Below, piece by piece: positions 42,469 to 51,600 of a stretch of DNA of 64,000 bases (position 1 is the first letter of the stretch; each line of letters begins with the position of its first letter). The notes beneath the pieces are model-generated. The model was not told the DNA's origin, made no database searches, and was given only the letters and a program-made list of their open reading frames with translations. A program made the position numbers and the translations under genes. The stretch lies in the NCBI GenBank assembly GCA_027487385.1, contig JAIYDS010000205.1, positions 1 through 64,000 on the forward strand. The letters are read 5' to 3'. Source of the stretch: Acetobacteraceae bacterium. Its GTDB lineage: Bacteria; Pseudomonadota; Alphaproteobacteria; Acetobacterales; Acetobacteraceae.

Positions 42469-44673
42469 ATGACCAGCCCGCGGCGCGTCCTGCATGTGCT
42501 GAAGAGCTATCGCCCGCAATTCACCGGCGAGGGCGTCTTCCTCGAACGCTCGAGCGCCGTGATGCAGGAGCTCGCGCGCGATGTGACGCATGAGCTGCTG
42601 GTGACCCATACGCCCCGACCTGAGGCCACGGCCTGGTGCGGCACGCTGGCGCGCGTCACCTGGCTCACCACCGGACCAGTGGGGGATCTGCGGCGCGAGG
42701 CGATGCTCTGCTGGTGGTTCCTGCGCCACCTGCATCGCTATGAGGTGGTGCATTTCCGCACCCATGCGGATTGGTATTTCCTGAGCTATGCGATGACGAA
42801 GCTCGCCGGGCGGCGCCTGCTGCTCTCGGCGACGTTGGATGACAGCCTGCCTGTGCTGATCGGGCATTACCGGCCGCTCTGGCGGCAGCTTGCGGCGCGG
42901 GGCTTTCGGCTCTTCGACGGCTTCATCAGCATCAGCCCGCGGCTGCATGCGCAAAGCGCGGCGGTGGCGGCCGCACCTTGCCACCTCCTGCCCTGCGGCA
43001 TCACCGTGCCCGCAGCCCAACCCGGCGAGCGCGCGCGGATGCGGCGTGAACTCGGCCTCAGCGCGGGCGACCCACTGCTGATCTTCGTCGGCGGTCTCTG
43101 CGCGCGGAAGGATCCGGCGACGCTGATCGCCGCCATGCCCGCCATCCTCGCGCAGCATCCGGGTGCGAAGCTGCTGCTGGTCGGACCCGCGTTGGAGCCG
43201 GATCATGTGCGGGCCCTGGAAGCGGCCGCGCGGCCCTTGTGCGGCGCCGTGATCTTCGCGGGCGAGCAAAGCAACCCGCACCCGTGGTTCGCCGCCGCCG
43301 ACATTCTGGTCTTCGCCTCGCGCCTCGAAGGCTTCGGTACGGTAGTGCCCGAGGCGATGGCTCATGGCCTGCCCGTCGTCGCGCGCCGCCTGCCGGGCGT
43401 GAATGACGGCTTCGTGCTGGAGGGCGAGACCGGCCTCCTGTTTGACGATGCGGCCGGCTACCTCGCCGCCGTCCTGCGCCTCGCGGCCTCGCCCGAACTG
43501 CGTGCGCGCATGGGCCGTGCCGGGGCCGCGCTGGTCGCGCGCGAGTTCGACATGGCGCGCATTGCCACGGGTTATCTCGCTCTCTACGGCATGGCCGATG
43601 CCGTGCGGCCGCTCGACGCGCCGGAAACCAGGCTGGCCGCCACCGCCTCCATCCCCGATCGCCGCTTCCACAGCCCGGTTCCCGTCACCGAACCCGCCCG
43701 CCTCATCACCATGGTGGATGCGGAGGAGGCCTTCGACTGGTCCCGGCCTTTCTCGCGCGAGGCGCGGGACGTCAGCTCCATGCGCCACCAGCATCTGGCG
43801 CATCGCGTCTTCGAGCGGCATGGGGTGGTGCCCGTCTATCTCGCCGATCATCCCGTGGTCGCGCAGGATGACGGCCGCGCGCCGCTGCAGGAATTGCTGC
43901 GCGGCCGGCATTGCGAGATCGGCGCGCAGCTGCACCCTTGGGTGACGCCACCCTTCACCGAGGCGATGGAGCCCGGCAACAGCTTTGCCGGCAACCTTCC
44001 CGTGGCGATCGAGGTCGCCAAGGCCCGCACGTTGACCGAGGCTTTAGGCGCGACCTTTGGCCAGCACCCGCTGATCTATCGCACCGGCCGCTTCGGCGTC
44101 GGCCCGCGCACGGCAGATATCCTGAAGCATCTGGGCTATGCGGCCGATAGCAGCGTCGCCGCCTGCTGGCCGCCCGGCATGGCCCGCGGCGATGCCGAAG
44201 CCTGGCGCTCCGGCCAGGCGCCCTATTGGGTGGATCGGGACCGGACGTTGATGGAAATCCCGGTCACCGCCGCCCTGGTCGGCCGGCTGGACGGGCGGCT
44301 CGGCCGGCGCCTGGCTCCCCTGCTGTTCCACCCCGCCGCTGAGCGGCTGCGCCTACCGGGCCTGGCCGCGCGCATGGGCCTCATGGAGCGCATCCGCCTG
44401 ACGCCCGAGGGCATGACGCTGGAGGAAGCAAAGCGCCTGACGCGCGCGCTGCATGCGGCCGGGCAGCGCGTCTTCGTGCTCACCTACCACTCGCCTTCGC
44501 TGGTGCCGGGCAATACGCCCTATGTCCGCACGCTCGCCGAGCGCGAGGCCTTCCTCGCCTGGCTCGACGGCTATTACAGCTTCTTCCGCGAGGAGATCGG
44601 TGGCCGCAGCGCAAGCTGGCGGGAGATCCGCTATCCCGCTGAGGCCGCGCCGCAGCGGGTGGCCGCGGAATGA
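42469..44673 (+). CDS. Fusion of GT4 glycosyltransferase and WalW-like polysaccharide deacetylase
   Basis: This 734-aa protein has two enzyme halves. Residues 1-385 form a GT-B glycosyltransferase: VLHVLKSYRPQFTGEGVF at the start, IFVGGLCARKDPATLI, and FASRLEGFGTVVPEAMAHGLPVV at the donor site. Residues about 410-730 form a WalW-type NodB-like deacetylase: MVDAEEAFDWSRPFSR, VPVYLADHPVV, CEIGAQLHPWVTPPF and FVLTYHSPSLVPGN. Sugar addition and deacetylation of the same residue could thus be coupled. The frame is continuous with no sign of a broken junction. It overlaps the YdcF gene by four bases. Confidence 0.88.
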   Translation: MTSPRRVLHVLKSYRPQFTGEGVFLERSSAVMQELARDVTHELLVTHTPRPEATAWCGTLARVTWLTTGPVGDLRREAMLCWWFLRHLHRYEVVHFRTHADWYFLSYAMTKLAGRRLLLSATLDDSLPVLIGHYRPLWRQLAARGFRLFDGFISISPRLHAQSAAVAAAPCHLLPCGITVPAAQPGERARMRRELGLSAGDPLLIFVGGLCARKDPATLIAAMPAILAQHPGAKLLLVGPALEPDHVRALEAAARPLCGAVIFAGEQSNPHPWFAAADILVFASRLEGFGTVVPEAMAHGLPVVARRLPGVNDGFVLEGETGLLFDDAAGYLAAVLRLAASPELRARMGRAGAALVAREFDMARIATGYLALYGMADAVRPLDAPETRLAATASIPDRRFHSPVPVTEPARLITMVDAEEAFDWSRPFSREARDVSSMRHQHLAHRVFERHGVVPVYLADHPVVAQDDGRAPLQELLRGRHCEIGAQLHPWVTPPFTEAMEPGNSFAGNLPVAIEVAKARTLTEALGATFGQHPLIYRTGRFGVGPRTADILKHLGYAADSSVAACWPPGMARGDAEAWRSGQAPYWVDRDRTLMEIPVTAALVGRLDGRLGRRLAPLLFHPAAERLRLPGLAARMGLMERIRLTPEGMTLEEAKRLTRALHAAGQRVFVLTYHSPSLVPGNTPYVRTLAEREAFLAWLDGYYSFFREEIGGRSASWREIRYPAEAAPQRVAAE

Positions 44674-45410
44674 GCATCCCCTGGCGACACACCCTGCCGG
44701 CACTCACGCTTCCGCCGATGCTGCTCGTGCTCTGCTGCCTCGTCTGCGGGCTGCTCGCCTGGCGCGGGCGGCGGCTGGCGGGTCTGGTAGGCGCGGCCTC
44801 TGCGCTGGCGCTGCTGCTGCTGGCGACGCCCGCGCTCGCGGGCCTGCTGCGCTGGACGCTGGAGCGCGAGGTGACGCTGCCATCGGCGGCGAGCGCACCG
44901 CCCACCGCCATCATCATCCTCGGGGCCGAGGTCACGCCGGGCCCGGATGGCCCGATGGTGGGCCCGCTGACGCTCGAGCGGCTGCGTGCGGGCGCCGCGC
45001 TGCATCGGCGCATGGGCTGGCCCATCCTGGTCACGGGCGGTGTGCTGGCCCCGGGCGATCCGCCGCTGGCGCGGCTCATGGCGCTGAGCCTCGCCGAGGA
45101 TTTCGGCGTGACCACGCGCTGGATCGAAGCGCGCGCCGCCAATACGGCGGAGAACGCCGCCTTCAGCGCGGCCATGCTGCAGGCCGAGGGCATCACCAGC
45201 GCCTATCTCGTCAGCCATGCCTGGCATGTCCCGCGCGCGATGGATGGCTTCGCGCGCGGCAGCCTGAGCGTGACGCCGGCGCCGCTCTCGCTCACCCCCG
45301 TCTCGATGACACGCATGACCGACTGGCTGCCGCGGCCCGATCACCTGGCCGAAAGCTGGTACGCGCTGCGCGAATGGGCAGGGAGGCTTGTTCATGTCCT
45401 GCAAGGTTGA
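44670..45410 (+). CDS. YdcF/ElyC family membrane protein (DUF218)
   Basis: This 246-aa protein has two N-terminal transmembrane helices and a DUF218 domain. The typical blocks are AIIILGAEVTPGPDG, LTLERLRAGAALHRRMGWPILVTGG, ARAANTAENAAFSAAML and YLVSHAWHVPRAM. ElyC and related proteins affect envelope polysaccharide and lipid-carrier metabolism; the biochemical activity is unsettled. Inside the EPS locus it may handle lipid-carrier supply. The start overlaps the fusion gene stop (ATGA). Confidence 0.85.
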   Translation: MSIPWRHTLPALTLPPMLLVLCCLVCGLLAWRGRRLAGLVGAASALALLLLATPALAGLLRWTLEREVTLPSAASAPPTAIIILGAEVTPGPDGPMVGPLTLERLRAGAALHRRMGWPILVTGGVLAPGDPPLARLMALSLAEDFGVTTRWIEARAANTAENAAFSAAMLQAEGITSAYLVSHAWHVPRAMDGFARGSLSVTPAPLSLTPVSMTRMTDWLPRPDHLAESWYALREWAGRLVHVLQG

Positions 45411-46431
45411 GGGTGGGCCCCTGCCGGCCTGGTGCGAGCCGCATCTGGCCCCACCGGATGCTCCGGATTTCTTCGCCAGCCGCGCCTGGTACGACACGCT
45501 CCTGGCGCATGCCCTGCCGCCGGGGGCGGAACCCTGGCTGGCCCGCTGCGGCGAGGCCCTGCTGGTGCCCCTGCTGCGCCAGGGCGGGCGGCTCGGCGCG
45601 CTCGTCACGCCCTATAGTCTCGAATGGCGGCCCCTGCCGGCGCGTCACGCGAGCCCGGCCATGCTGCGCGCGGCGGGGCGGGAGCTGGCCCGCCTGCTGG
45701 CGCGACGGGCACCGACACGGCTGGAGGCGCTGGATGCGGAGACGCCGGGCCTCGAGGACACCCTGGAGGGTCTGCGGGAGGGCGGCTTCGCCATCAGCCG
45801 CTACCGGCATTTCGGGAATTGGCATGAGGCGCTGACACCCGGCGCCGGCTGGCCCGGCTACCTCGCTGTCCGTCCCTCGGCGCTGCGCGCGACCATCCTG
45901 CGCCGCACCGCCGCCATGCTCCGCCATGGCCATCTCTCCCGGCATGATGCGCCCGGGCCAGGGCTGGAGCGCGGCATCCTCGCCTATGCCGAGGTGCGCG
46001 GGCGCAGCTGGAAGCCGTTGGAGCCCTTCCCCGACTTCGACGCGGCGCTGCTGCGCGCCACGGCCGCCATCGGCGCGCTGCGCCTGGGCGTGCTCTGGGG
46101 CCCGGATGGGCAACCCATCGCGGCGCAATACTGGGTGCTGACCGGCGGGCGGGCGATGCTGCTCAAGCTCGCCCATGTGCGCGACGCGAAGGCGGCCTCG
46201 CCCGGCACGGTGCTGACCGGGCTGATGATCCGCCACCTCATCGAGGTGGATGGCGCCACCGCCCTTGATTTCGGCCGCGGCGACGATGCCTACAAGCAGC
46301 TCTGGTGCGGGCGGCGGCGGCAGCGCATCGGGTTGATCCTGAGCGATCCCTGGCATCCCGCCGGCCTGTTGCAGATGGCGCGAGAGGCGGCGCAGCGCGG
46401 GCGGGACCTGCTGCTCAGGCGCGCGGCATGA
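45394..46431 (+). CDS. GNAT/CelD-like acyltransferase
   Basis: This 345-aa protein is of the same general CelD/GNAT type as the one at 41441, with DFFASRAWYDTLLAHAL near the N-terminus. The C-terminal half has GQPIAAQYWVLTGGRAMLLKLAHV and ALDFGRGDDAYKQLWC. It probably acylates an EPS component. The ATG at 45394 lies 17 bases inside the end of the YdcF gene; a TTG at 45388 is less likely. Its stop overlaps the next glycosyltransferase (ATGA). Confidence 0.8.
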   Translation: MSCKVEGGPLPAWCEPHLAPPDAPDFFASRAWYDTLLAHALPPGAEPWLARCGEALLVPLLRQGGRLGALVTPYSLEWRPLPARHASPAMLRAAGRELARLLARRAPTRLEALDAETPGLEDTLEGLREGGFAISRYRHFGNWHEALTPGAGWPGYLAVRPSALRATILRRTAAMLRHGHLSRHDAPGPGLERGILAYAEVRGRSWKPLEPFPDFDAALLRATAAIGALRLGVLWGPDGQPIAAQYWVLTGGRAMLLKLAHVRDAKAASPGTVLTGLMIRHLIEVDGATALDFGRGDDAYKQLWCGRRRQRIGLILSDPWHPAGLLQMAREAAQRGRDLLLRRAA

Positions 46432-47561
46432 GGATCCTCTACAGCCACCGCATCCGCTCGCGCGATGGCCAGGCGGTGCATCTGGAAGCCATGGTAGGTG
46501 CCTTGCGCGCCGCCGGCCATGAGGTGCGGGTGAGCGGTCCGGAGAGCTTCGCCGGCACGGCGTTGGGCGGCAGCAGCCGGTTGCTGGATGCGCTGCGCCA
46601 GCGCCTGCCGGGCTGGCTCGGCGAGGTGGCGGAGATGGCCTATGCGATCCCGGCCGCTTGGCGGCTGGACCGCGCCGCACGCGCCTTTCGCCCGGATGTG
46701 ATCTATGAGCGCGCGAACCTGTTCCATCTCGCCGGCGCCTGGGTCGCGGGGTGGCGCGGGCTGCCGCTGCTGCTGGAGGTTAATTCGCCCCTGGCGGAGG
46801 AGCGCGCGGTGCATGGCCGGCTCTCGCTGCGCCGCATCGCCGGGGCGGCGGAGCGGCTGGTCTGGCGCCGTGCCAGCCATGTACTGCCGGTGACGGAGGT
46901 GCTGGCCACGCATCTGCGTCAAGCGGGCGTGGCGGAGGCGCGCATCAGCGTCATTCCGAACGGGATCACGCCGGCAGATTTCGCGGCCGAGCCGGCGCGC
47001 GCGGCAGGCCCGGTCGTCACCCTCGGCTTCATCGGCTTCCTGCGCGAGTGGCACGGCATGGATCGCGTGCTGGCTGCCATGGCCCGCGAGGCTGGCGCGC
47101 GGGAACTGGTGCTGCGCATCGTGGGCGACGGCCCGGCCCTGGCGGCGCTGCGGGTGCAGGCCGCCGCATTGGAGCTTGGCGCGCGCGTCGCCTTCCTGGG
47201 GCTGGCTTCCCGTGCCGAGGTGCCGGGCCTCATCGCCGGCTTCGATATCGCGCTGCAGCCCGCCGCCGTGGCCTATGCCTGCCCGCTCAAGATCCTGGAA
47301 TACATGGCCGCCGGCTGTGCCATCGTGGCGCCCGACCAGCCCAATCTCCGCGAATTGCTGGAGGATGGCCGCAACGCCCTGCTCTTCGACACGGGCGATC
47401 CCGAGGCGATGTGGCGCGCCATCCTCGCCCTGGCCGGCGATCCGGCGCTGCGGGCCGGGCTGGGCGCCGCCGCGCGCGCCGATATCGCGCGCCGGGGGCT
47501 GAGCTGGGCGGCGCTGGCGGGGCGCGTGGTCGCATTGGCCGAGGCGGCGCGCCCGCGATGA
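46428..47561 (+). CDS. Glycosyltransferase family 4
   Basis: This 377-aa GT-B enzyme starts MRILYSHRIRSRDGQAVHLEAMV. It has VIYERANLFHLAGAW, PLLLEVNSPLAEERA, and NGITPADF. The donor half has LGFIGFLREWHGMDRVL, KILEYMAAGCAIVAPDQPN and NALLFDTGDPEAM. The acidic donor residue of the EX7E motif is kept in KILEYMAAG. It is cytoplasmic with unknown sugar specificity. The start is set by the ATGA overlap with the GNAT gene and by the family N-terminus. Confidence 0.9.
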   Translation: MRILYSHRIRSRDGQAVHLEAMVGALRAAGHEVRVSGPESFAGTALGGSSRLLDALRQRLPGWLGEVAEMAYAIPAAWRLDRAARAFRPDVIYERANLFHLAGAWVAGWRGLPLLLEVNSPLAEERAVHGRLSLRRIAGAAERLVWRRASHVLPVTEVLATHLRQAGVAEARISVIPNGITPADFAAEPARAAGPVVTLGFIGFLREWHGMDRVLAAMAREAGARELVLRIVGDGPALAALRVQAAALELGARVAFLGLASRAEVPGLIAGFDIALQPAAVAYACPLKILEYMAAGCAIVAPDQPNLRELLEDGRNALLFDTGDPEAMWRAILALAGDPALRAGLGAAARADIARRGLSWAALAGRVVALAEAARPR

Positions 47562-48643
47562 GCGAGGCGCCCCTCCTGCTGCACGTCTTCCCGAGCTTTG
47601 CCGTGGGCGGGGCACAGGTGCGCCTGGCTGCCATCGCCAATCGCTTTCCGGGGCGCTGGCGCCATGTGGTGGTGGCGCTGGATGGCAACACGGCCTGCGC
47701 CGCCCGGGTGCGGCCAGAGGTGGGCCTGCGCTGCATCGCCCCGCCTTACGCCGCCGGCGCCGGGCTGGCCGCGCGGCTCTGGGCGATCACCCGGCTGTTG
47801 CGCGGGCGACGCCCGGCGCTGCTGGTCACCAGCAACTGGGGCAGCATGGAATGGGCTCTGGCCAACCGCCTCGCCGCCCGACCGCATCTGCATCTGGAGG
47901 ATGGCTTCGGCCCGGAGGAGCACAGCGCCCAACTCCCGCGCCGCGTGCGGGCCCGCCGGCTCATCCTGCGATGGAGCCAGGTGGTGCTCCCCTCGGAGAC
48001 GCTGCTGGAGCTGGCCACCGGCTGCTGGAAGCTGGCGCCGGCGCGCTGCCGGCTGATCCCCAATGGCGTGGATCTGCGCCGGCTGCATCCGGCGGCGAAG
48101 TCGCCCGGCCTGGTGATCGGCACCACCGCCGCGCTGCGGCCGGAGAAGAATCTCGGCCGGCTGCTGCGCGCGGTGGCGCTCATGCAGGCCGACCTGCCCG
48201 GGTTGCGGCTGGACATCCTGGGCGACGGGCCCGAGCGGCCTATCCTGGCAGCGCTCGCGATCCGCCTCGGCATCGCCGATCGCACGCGTTTTCTCGGGCA
48301 TGTGGCGGACCCGGCCGCGCTGCTGCGCGGCATGGATGTCTTCGCCCTCTCCTCCGACACGGAGCAGATGCCCTTCGCCGTGCTGGAAGCCATGGCGAGC
48401 GGCCTGGCCGTTGCCAGCACGGATGTGGGCGATGTGCGCGCGATGCTGGCGGCGGAGAACCGGCGCTTCGTCACGCCACTGACCGATTCGGGAATGGCGG
48501 AGGCCTTGCACACCCTGTTGCGCGATCCCGCGCTGCGCGCGCGCATGGGCCAGGCCAATCGCGCGCGGGCCGAGGCGGTGTATGATGAGGAGGCGATGTT
48601 CCAGGCCCATGCCGTGCTGATGGACCGCCTGGCCCGTCCCTGA
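47558..48643 (+). CDS. Glycosyltransferase family 4
   Basis: This 361-aa GT-B enzyme starts LLHVFPSFAVGGAQVRLAAIANRF, with the GGAQ loop typical of the family. NGVDLRRLHP, TTAALRPEKNLGRLLRAVA and SDTEQMPFAVLEAMASGLAVASTDVGDV mark the donor domain and its EX7E motif. It is the last gene of the plus-strand cluster, and it overlaps the preceding glycosyltransferase by four bases. It converges with the chemotaxis-like hybrid gene only 40 bases downstream. Confidence 0.9.
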   Translation: MSEAPLLLHVFPSFAVGGAQVRLAAIANRFPGRWRHVVVALDGNTACAARVRPEVGLRCIAPPYAAGAGLAARLWAITRLLRGRRPALLVTSNWGSMEWALANRLAARPHLHLEDGFGPEEHSAQLPRRVRARRLILRWSQVVLPSETLLELATGCWKLAPARCRLIPNGVDLRRLHPAAKSPGLVIGTTAALRPEKNLGRLLRAVALMQADLPGLRLDILGDGPERPILAALAIRLGIADRTRFLGHVADPAALLRGMDVFALSSDTEQMPFAVLEAMASGLAVASTDVGDVRAMLAAENRRFVTPLTDSGMAEALHTLLRDPALRARMGQANRARAEAVYDEEAMFQAHAVLMDRLARP

Positions 48644-48682
48644 CCGCCGCAGCCCGCGGTGTCGCGCCCCCGGTTTCGGCGC

Positions 48683-51600
48683 TCAGCCTTTCGCGTCCGG
48701 CGTCGCCGCCGCCACCGCCAGCCGTGCCAGGGCCGGGAGCGAGCGCGAGCCGGTGGCATGCATGATGGCCGCACGATGTGCCTCCACCGTGCGCTGGCTG
48801 ATGCCGAGATCGGCGGCGATGTTCTTGCTCGGCTGGCCGGCCAGCACGCGGTCCATCACCATGCGCTGGCGCGGCGTGAGCCGCCCGATCAGCGCGGCCG
48901 CGGCGCGCCGGTCGGCCGCCTGCTGACCAAGATCCTGCGACTGCCGCAGCGCATCGGCGATCACCGCCAGGAGCTTCGCGACCTCGACGGGTTTCTCGAC
49001 GAAATCCGTGGCGCCGGCCTTGATCGCGCGCACCGCCGCCGGAACATCGCTGAAGCCGGTGATCATGATGGCCGGCGTCGCGTCGCCGCGCTCCCGCAGC
49101 AGGGTCAGCAGCTCATACCCGCTCATCCCCGGCAGCTTCGCGTCAATCAGCACGCAGCCGCACGCCTCGCCGCCGGGCGGCTGCGCGGCGAGGAAGGCTT
49201 CCGCCGTGGCATGGTCCTCGACCATGTAGTGCTCCCGTTCCAGCATCCCGCGCATCGCGGCACGGAGCAGCGGGTCATCATCCACCACATGCACGGTGCA
49301 GCCCGCCTCGGCCGCCGGGCTGGCCGGCGGGGCGGCCAGAAGCTGCCGCGCCAGGGCCAGCAGGTCGGCCGGCTTCACCGGCTTGCGCAGCTGGATGCAT
49401 TCGAGCCGCGCGATGGCCTGCTGCGTCTCGGGCGAGATGTCGCCGGTCAGGATCACCACGGGCAGAGAGCCCCCGGCGGCGGCGCGCAACCGCGTGGCGG
49501 CATCGAGGCCGGTCATGCCGCCCGGCAGGTTGAAATCCGCCAGCACCAGCTGCGGCCCGAAGCCCGCCTCCCGCGCCAGCGCGAGGCCCGAGGCTCCGTC
49601 CGCCGCGCCCCGCGCGTCATGCCCCTCGGCGATCAGGGTGCTCACCAGCAGCCCGCGCAGATCCGCGTCATCCTCGATCACGAGGATGCTGCCGCACCGC
49701 GGCGGAAGGGCCGGGATGCTCTCGGCCGGGAGCGGCGGCGCCGGGACGATGCGGGCCTCCAGCGCGAAGACCGAGCCATGCCCGAGGCGGGACCGCACCT
49801 GCAGGCGGTGCCCCAGCAGCATCGCCAGGCGCTGGACGATGGAGAGGCCGAGGCCGAGCCCGCCCTGCCGCTCGCGCGGCAGCTTCCGGATCTGCTGGTA
49901 CTCGCCGAAGATCGTCTGCAGATCCTTCGCCGCGATGCCGATGCCGGTGTCCCAGACCTCGATCTGGAGAATTCCCTCGCGCTGCCGGCAGCCCAGCAGG
50001 ATGCGGCCCCTCGGCGTGTATTTCAGCGCGTTGCCCAGCAGGTTGCGCAGCATCAGCTCGAGCAGGGTCGCATCGGTCTCGACCGCAAGGCTGGAGGACA
50101 CGACGCGCAGCTCCAACCCCTGCGCCGTGGCGAGGTAGCCGAATTCCTCGCGCAGCTTCTCCAGCAGGGGCGCGATGCGGAACGGCGCATGCGTGGGCAC
50201 CAGCGTGCCGGAGCCCACCGGATCCGTGTCGAGCAGCGTGTTCAGCATGCCGCCCATCGCCGTCAGCGCGGGCTCCAGCAGGCGCACCAGGCGCGTTGCA
50301 TCGGCGCCCTCCACGCTGCGTGCCAGCATGGCCTGCAGCAGGATCAGGGTCTGGAGCGGCTGGCGCAGATCATGGCTCGCGGCGCTGAGGAATTGCGACT
50401 TGGCGGCATTGGCGGCATCGGCCAGGCGCCGCGCCTCTTCCAGGGCCTCGGCGATCTCCTTGCGGGCGGTGATGTCGCCGTAGGTGATCACCACGCCGTC
50501 CACCTGGCCATCCTGCGTTCGATAGGGCAGGACATGGCGCAGCAGCCAGAGCCCGGCCACGGTGCGGATTTCCCGCGCCGCCGGCGCTTCGCCCCGCAGC
50601 ACCGCGTTCACATCCGCCAGCATGTCCTCATCCGGGGCTAGCGCGCGGAGATCCGCCAGTGGGCGCCCGATATCGCCCGCCAGCAGGTTGAAGACCGTGC
50701 GTGTCGCCGGGGTGAAGAAGCGGATGCGCAGCTTCGGGTCGAGGAAGAGCGTCGCCACATCGGTGCTGTAGAGCACGTTCTGCAGATCATTCGAGGTGGT
50801 GCGGCTGCGCTCCAGCGTCTCCTGCAGCTGGCCGTTCAGCGCGGTCAGCTCCTCGTTGAGGGATTGCAGCTCCTCCTTGGAGGTCAGCAACTCCTCATTG
50901 GTGGATTGATACTCCTCATTGGCGGAGAGGGTCTCCTCGTTGATGCTGCGCTGCTCCTCGCCGGACAGCTCCAGCTGGCGGATGGCGTTGCGCAGCTCGG
51001 CGCGGGTTTCCTCCAATTCGCGCTCCAGCGTCGCGACGCGCGGGCTCCCCTTCCGCCCCGAATCAGGGAGGGCTGGCCCGCCGGGTATCTCGACGAAGCA
51101 GACCAGCAGCATCTCATCCGGCTCGGTCGTGATGCCGCGGGCATCGATCCTGAGCCGGCTGCCGCCCGCGCCAGACGCGGCCTCGGTCACGCTGGTCGGC
51201 GCCCCGCTCTCGCGCGCCTGCTGGATCACCAGGCGCAGCTTGGCGCGCAGGCCGGGGCGCGCGAGCAGGAGCAGATCCTGCGTCGGCTGCCCCGAGGGGT
51301 GGGAGAGGTATTGCTCGACTGCGCCCATGGAGTAGAGGCAGTTGTTGTTCCGGTCGAGCAGCACGGCGGCCGGCGAATGGCTCTCCAGCACGAGGCGACG
51401 ACAGAGGTCGGCCAGGCGCATCTGGCGCGATGTGATCCGCCCGCCCTGCGGCCCGCCCCGCCCGCCCTCGCCGATCAGGTTGAGGGAGCTCACCTCGATG
51501 CTGCGGCTCTCCTTCCCGCGGCGCCAGAGGCGCTCGGATTTCGCCACGGGGTGGAAGCCGGCCTCGGCCTGGCCCAGCGCCTCCGCATTGCCCAGCAGCA

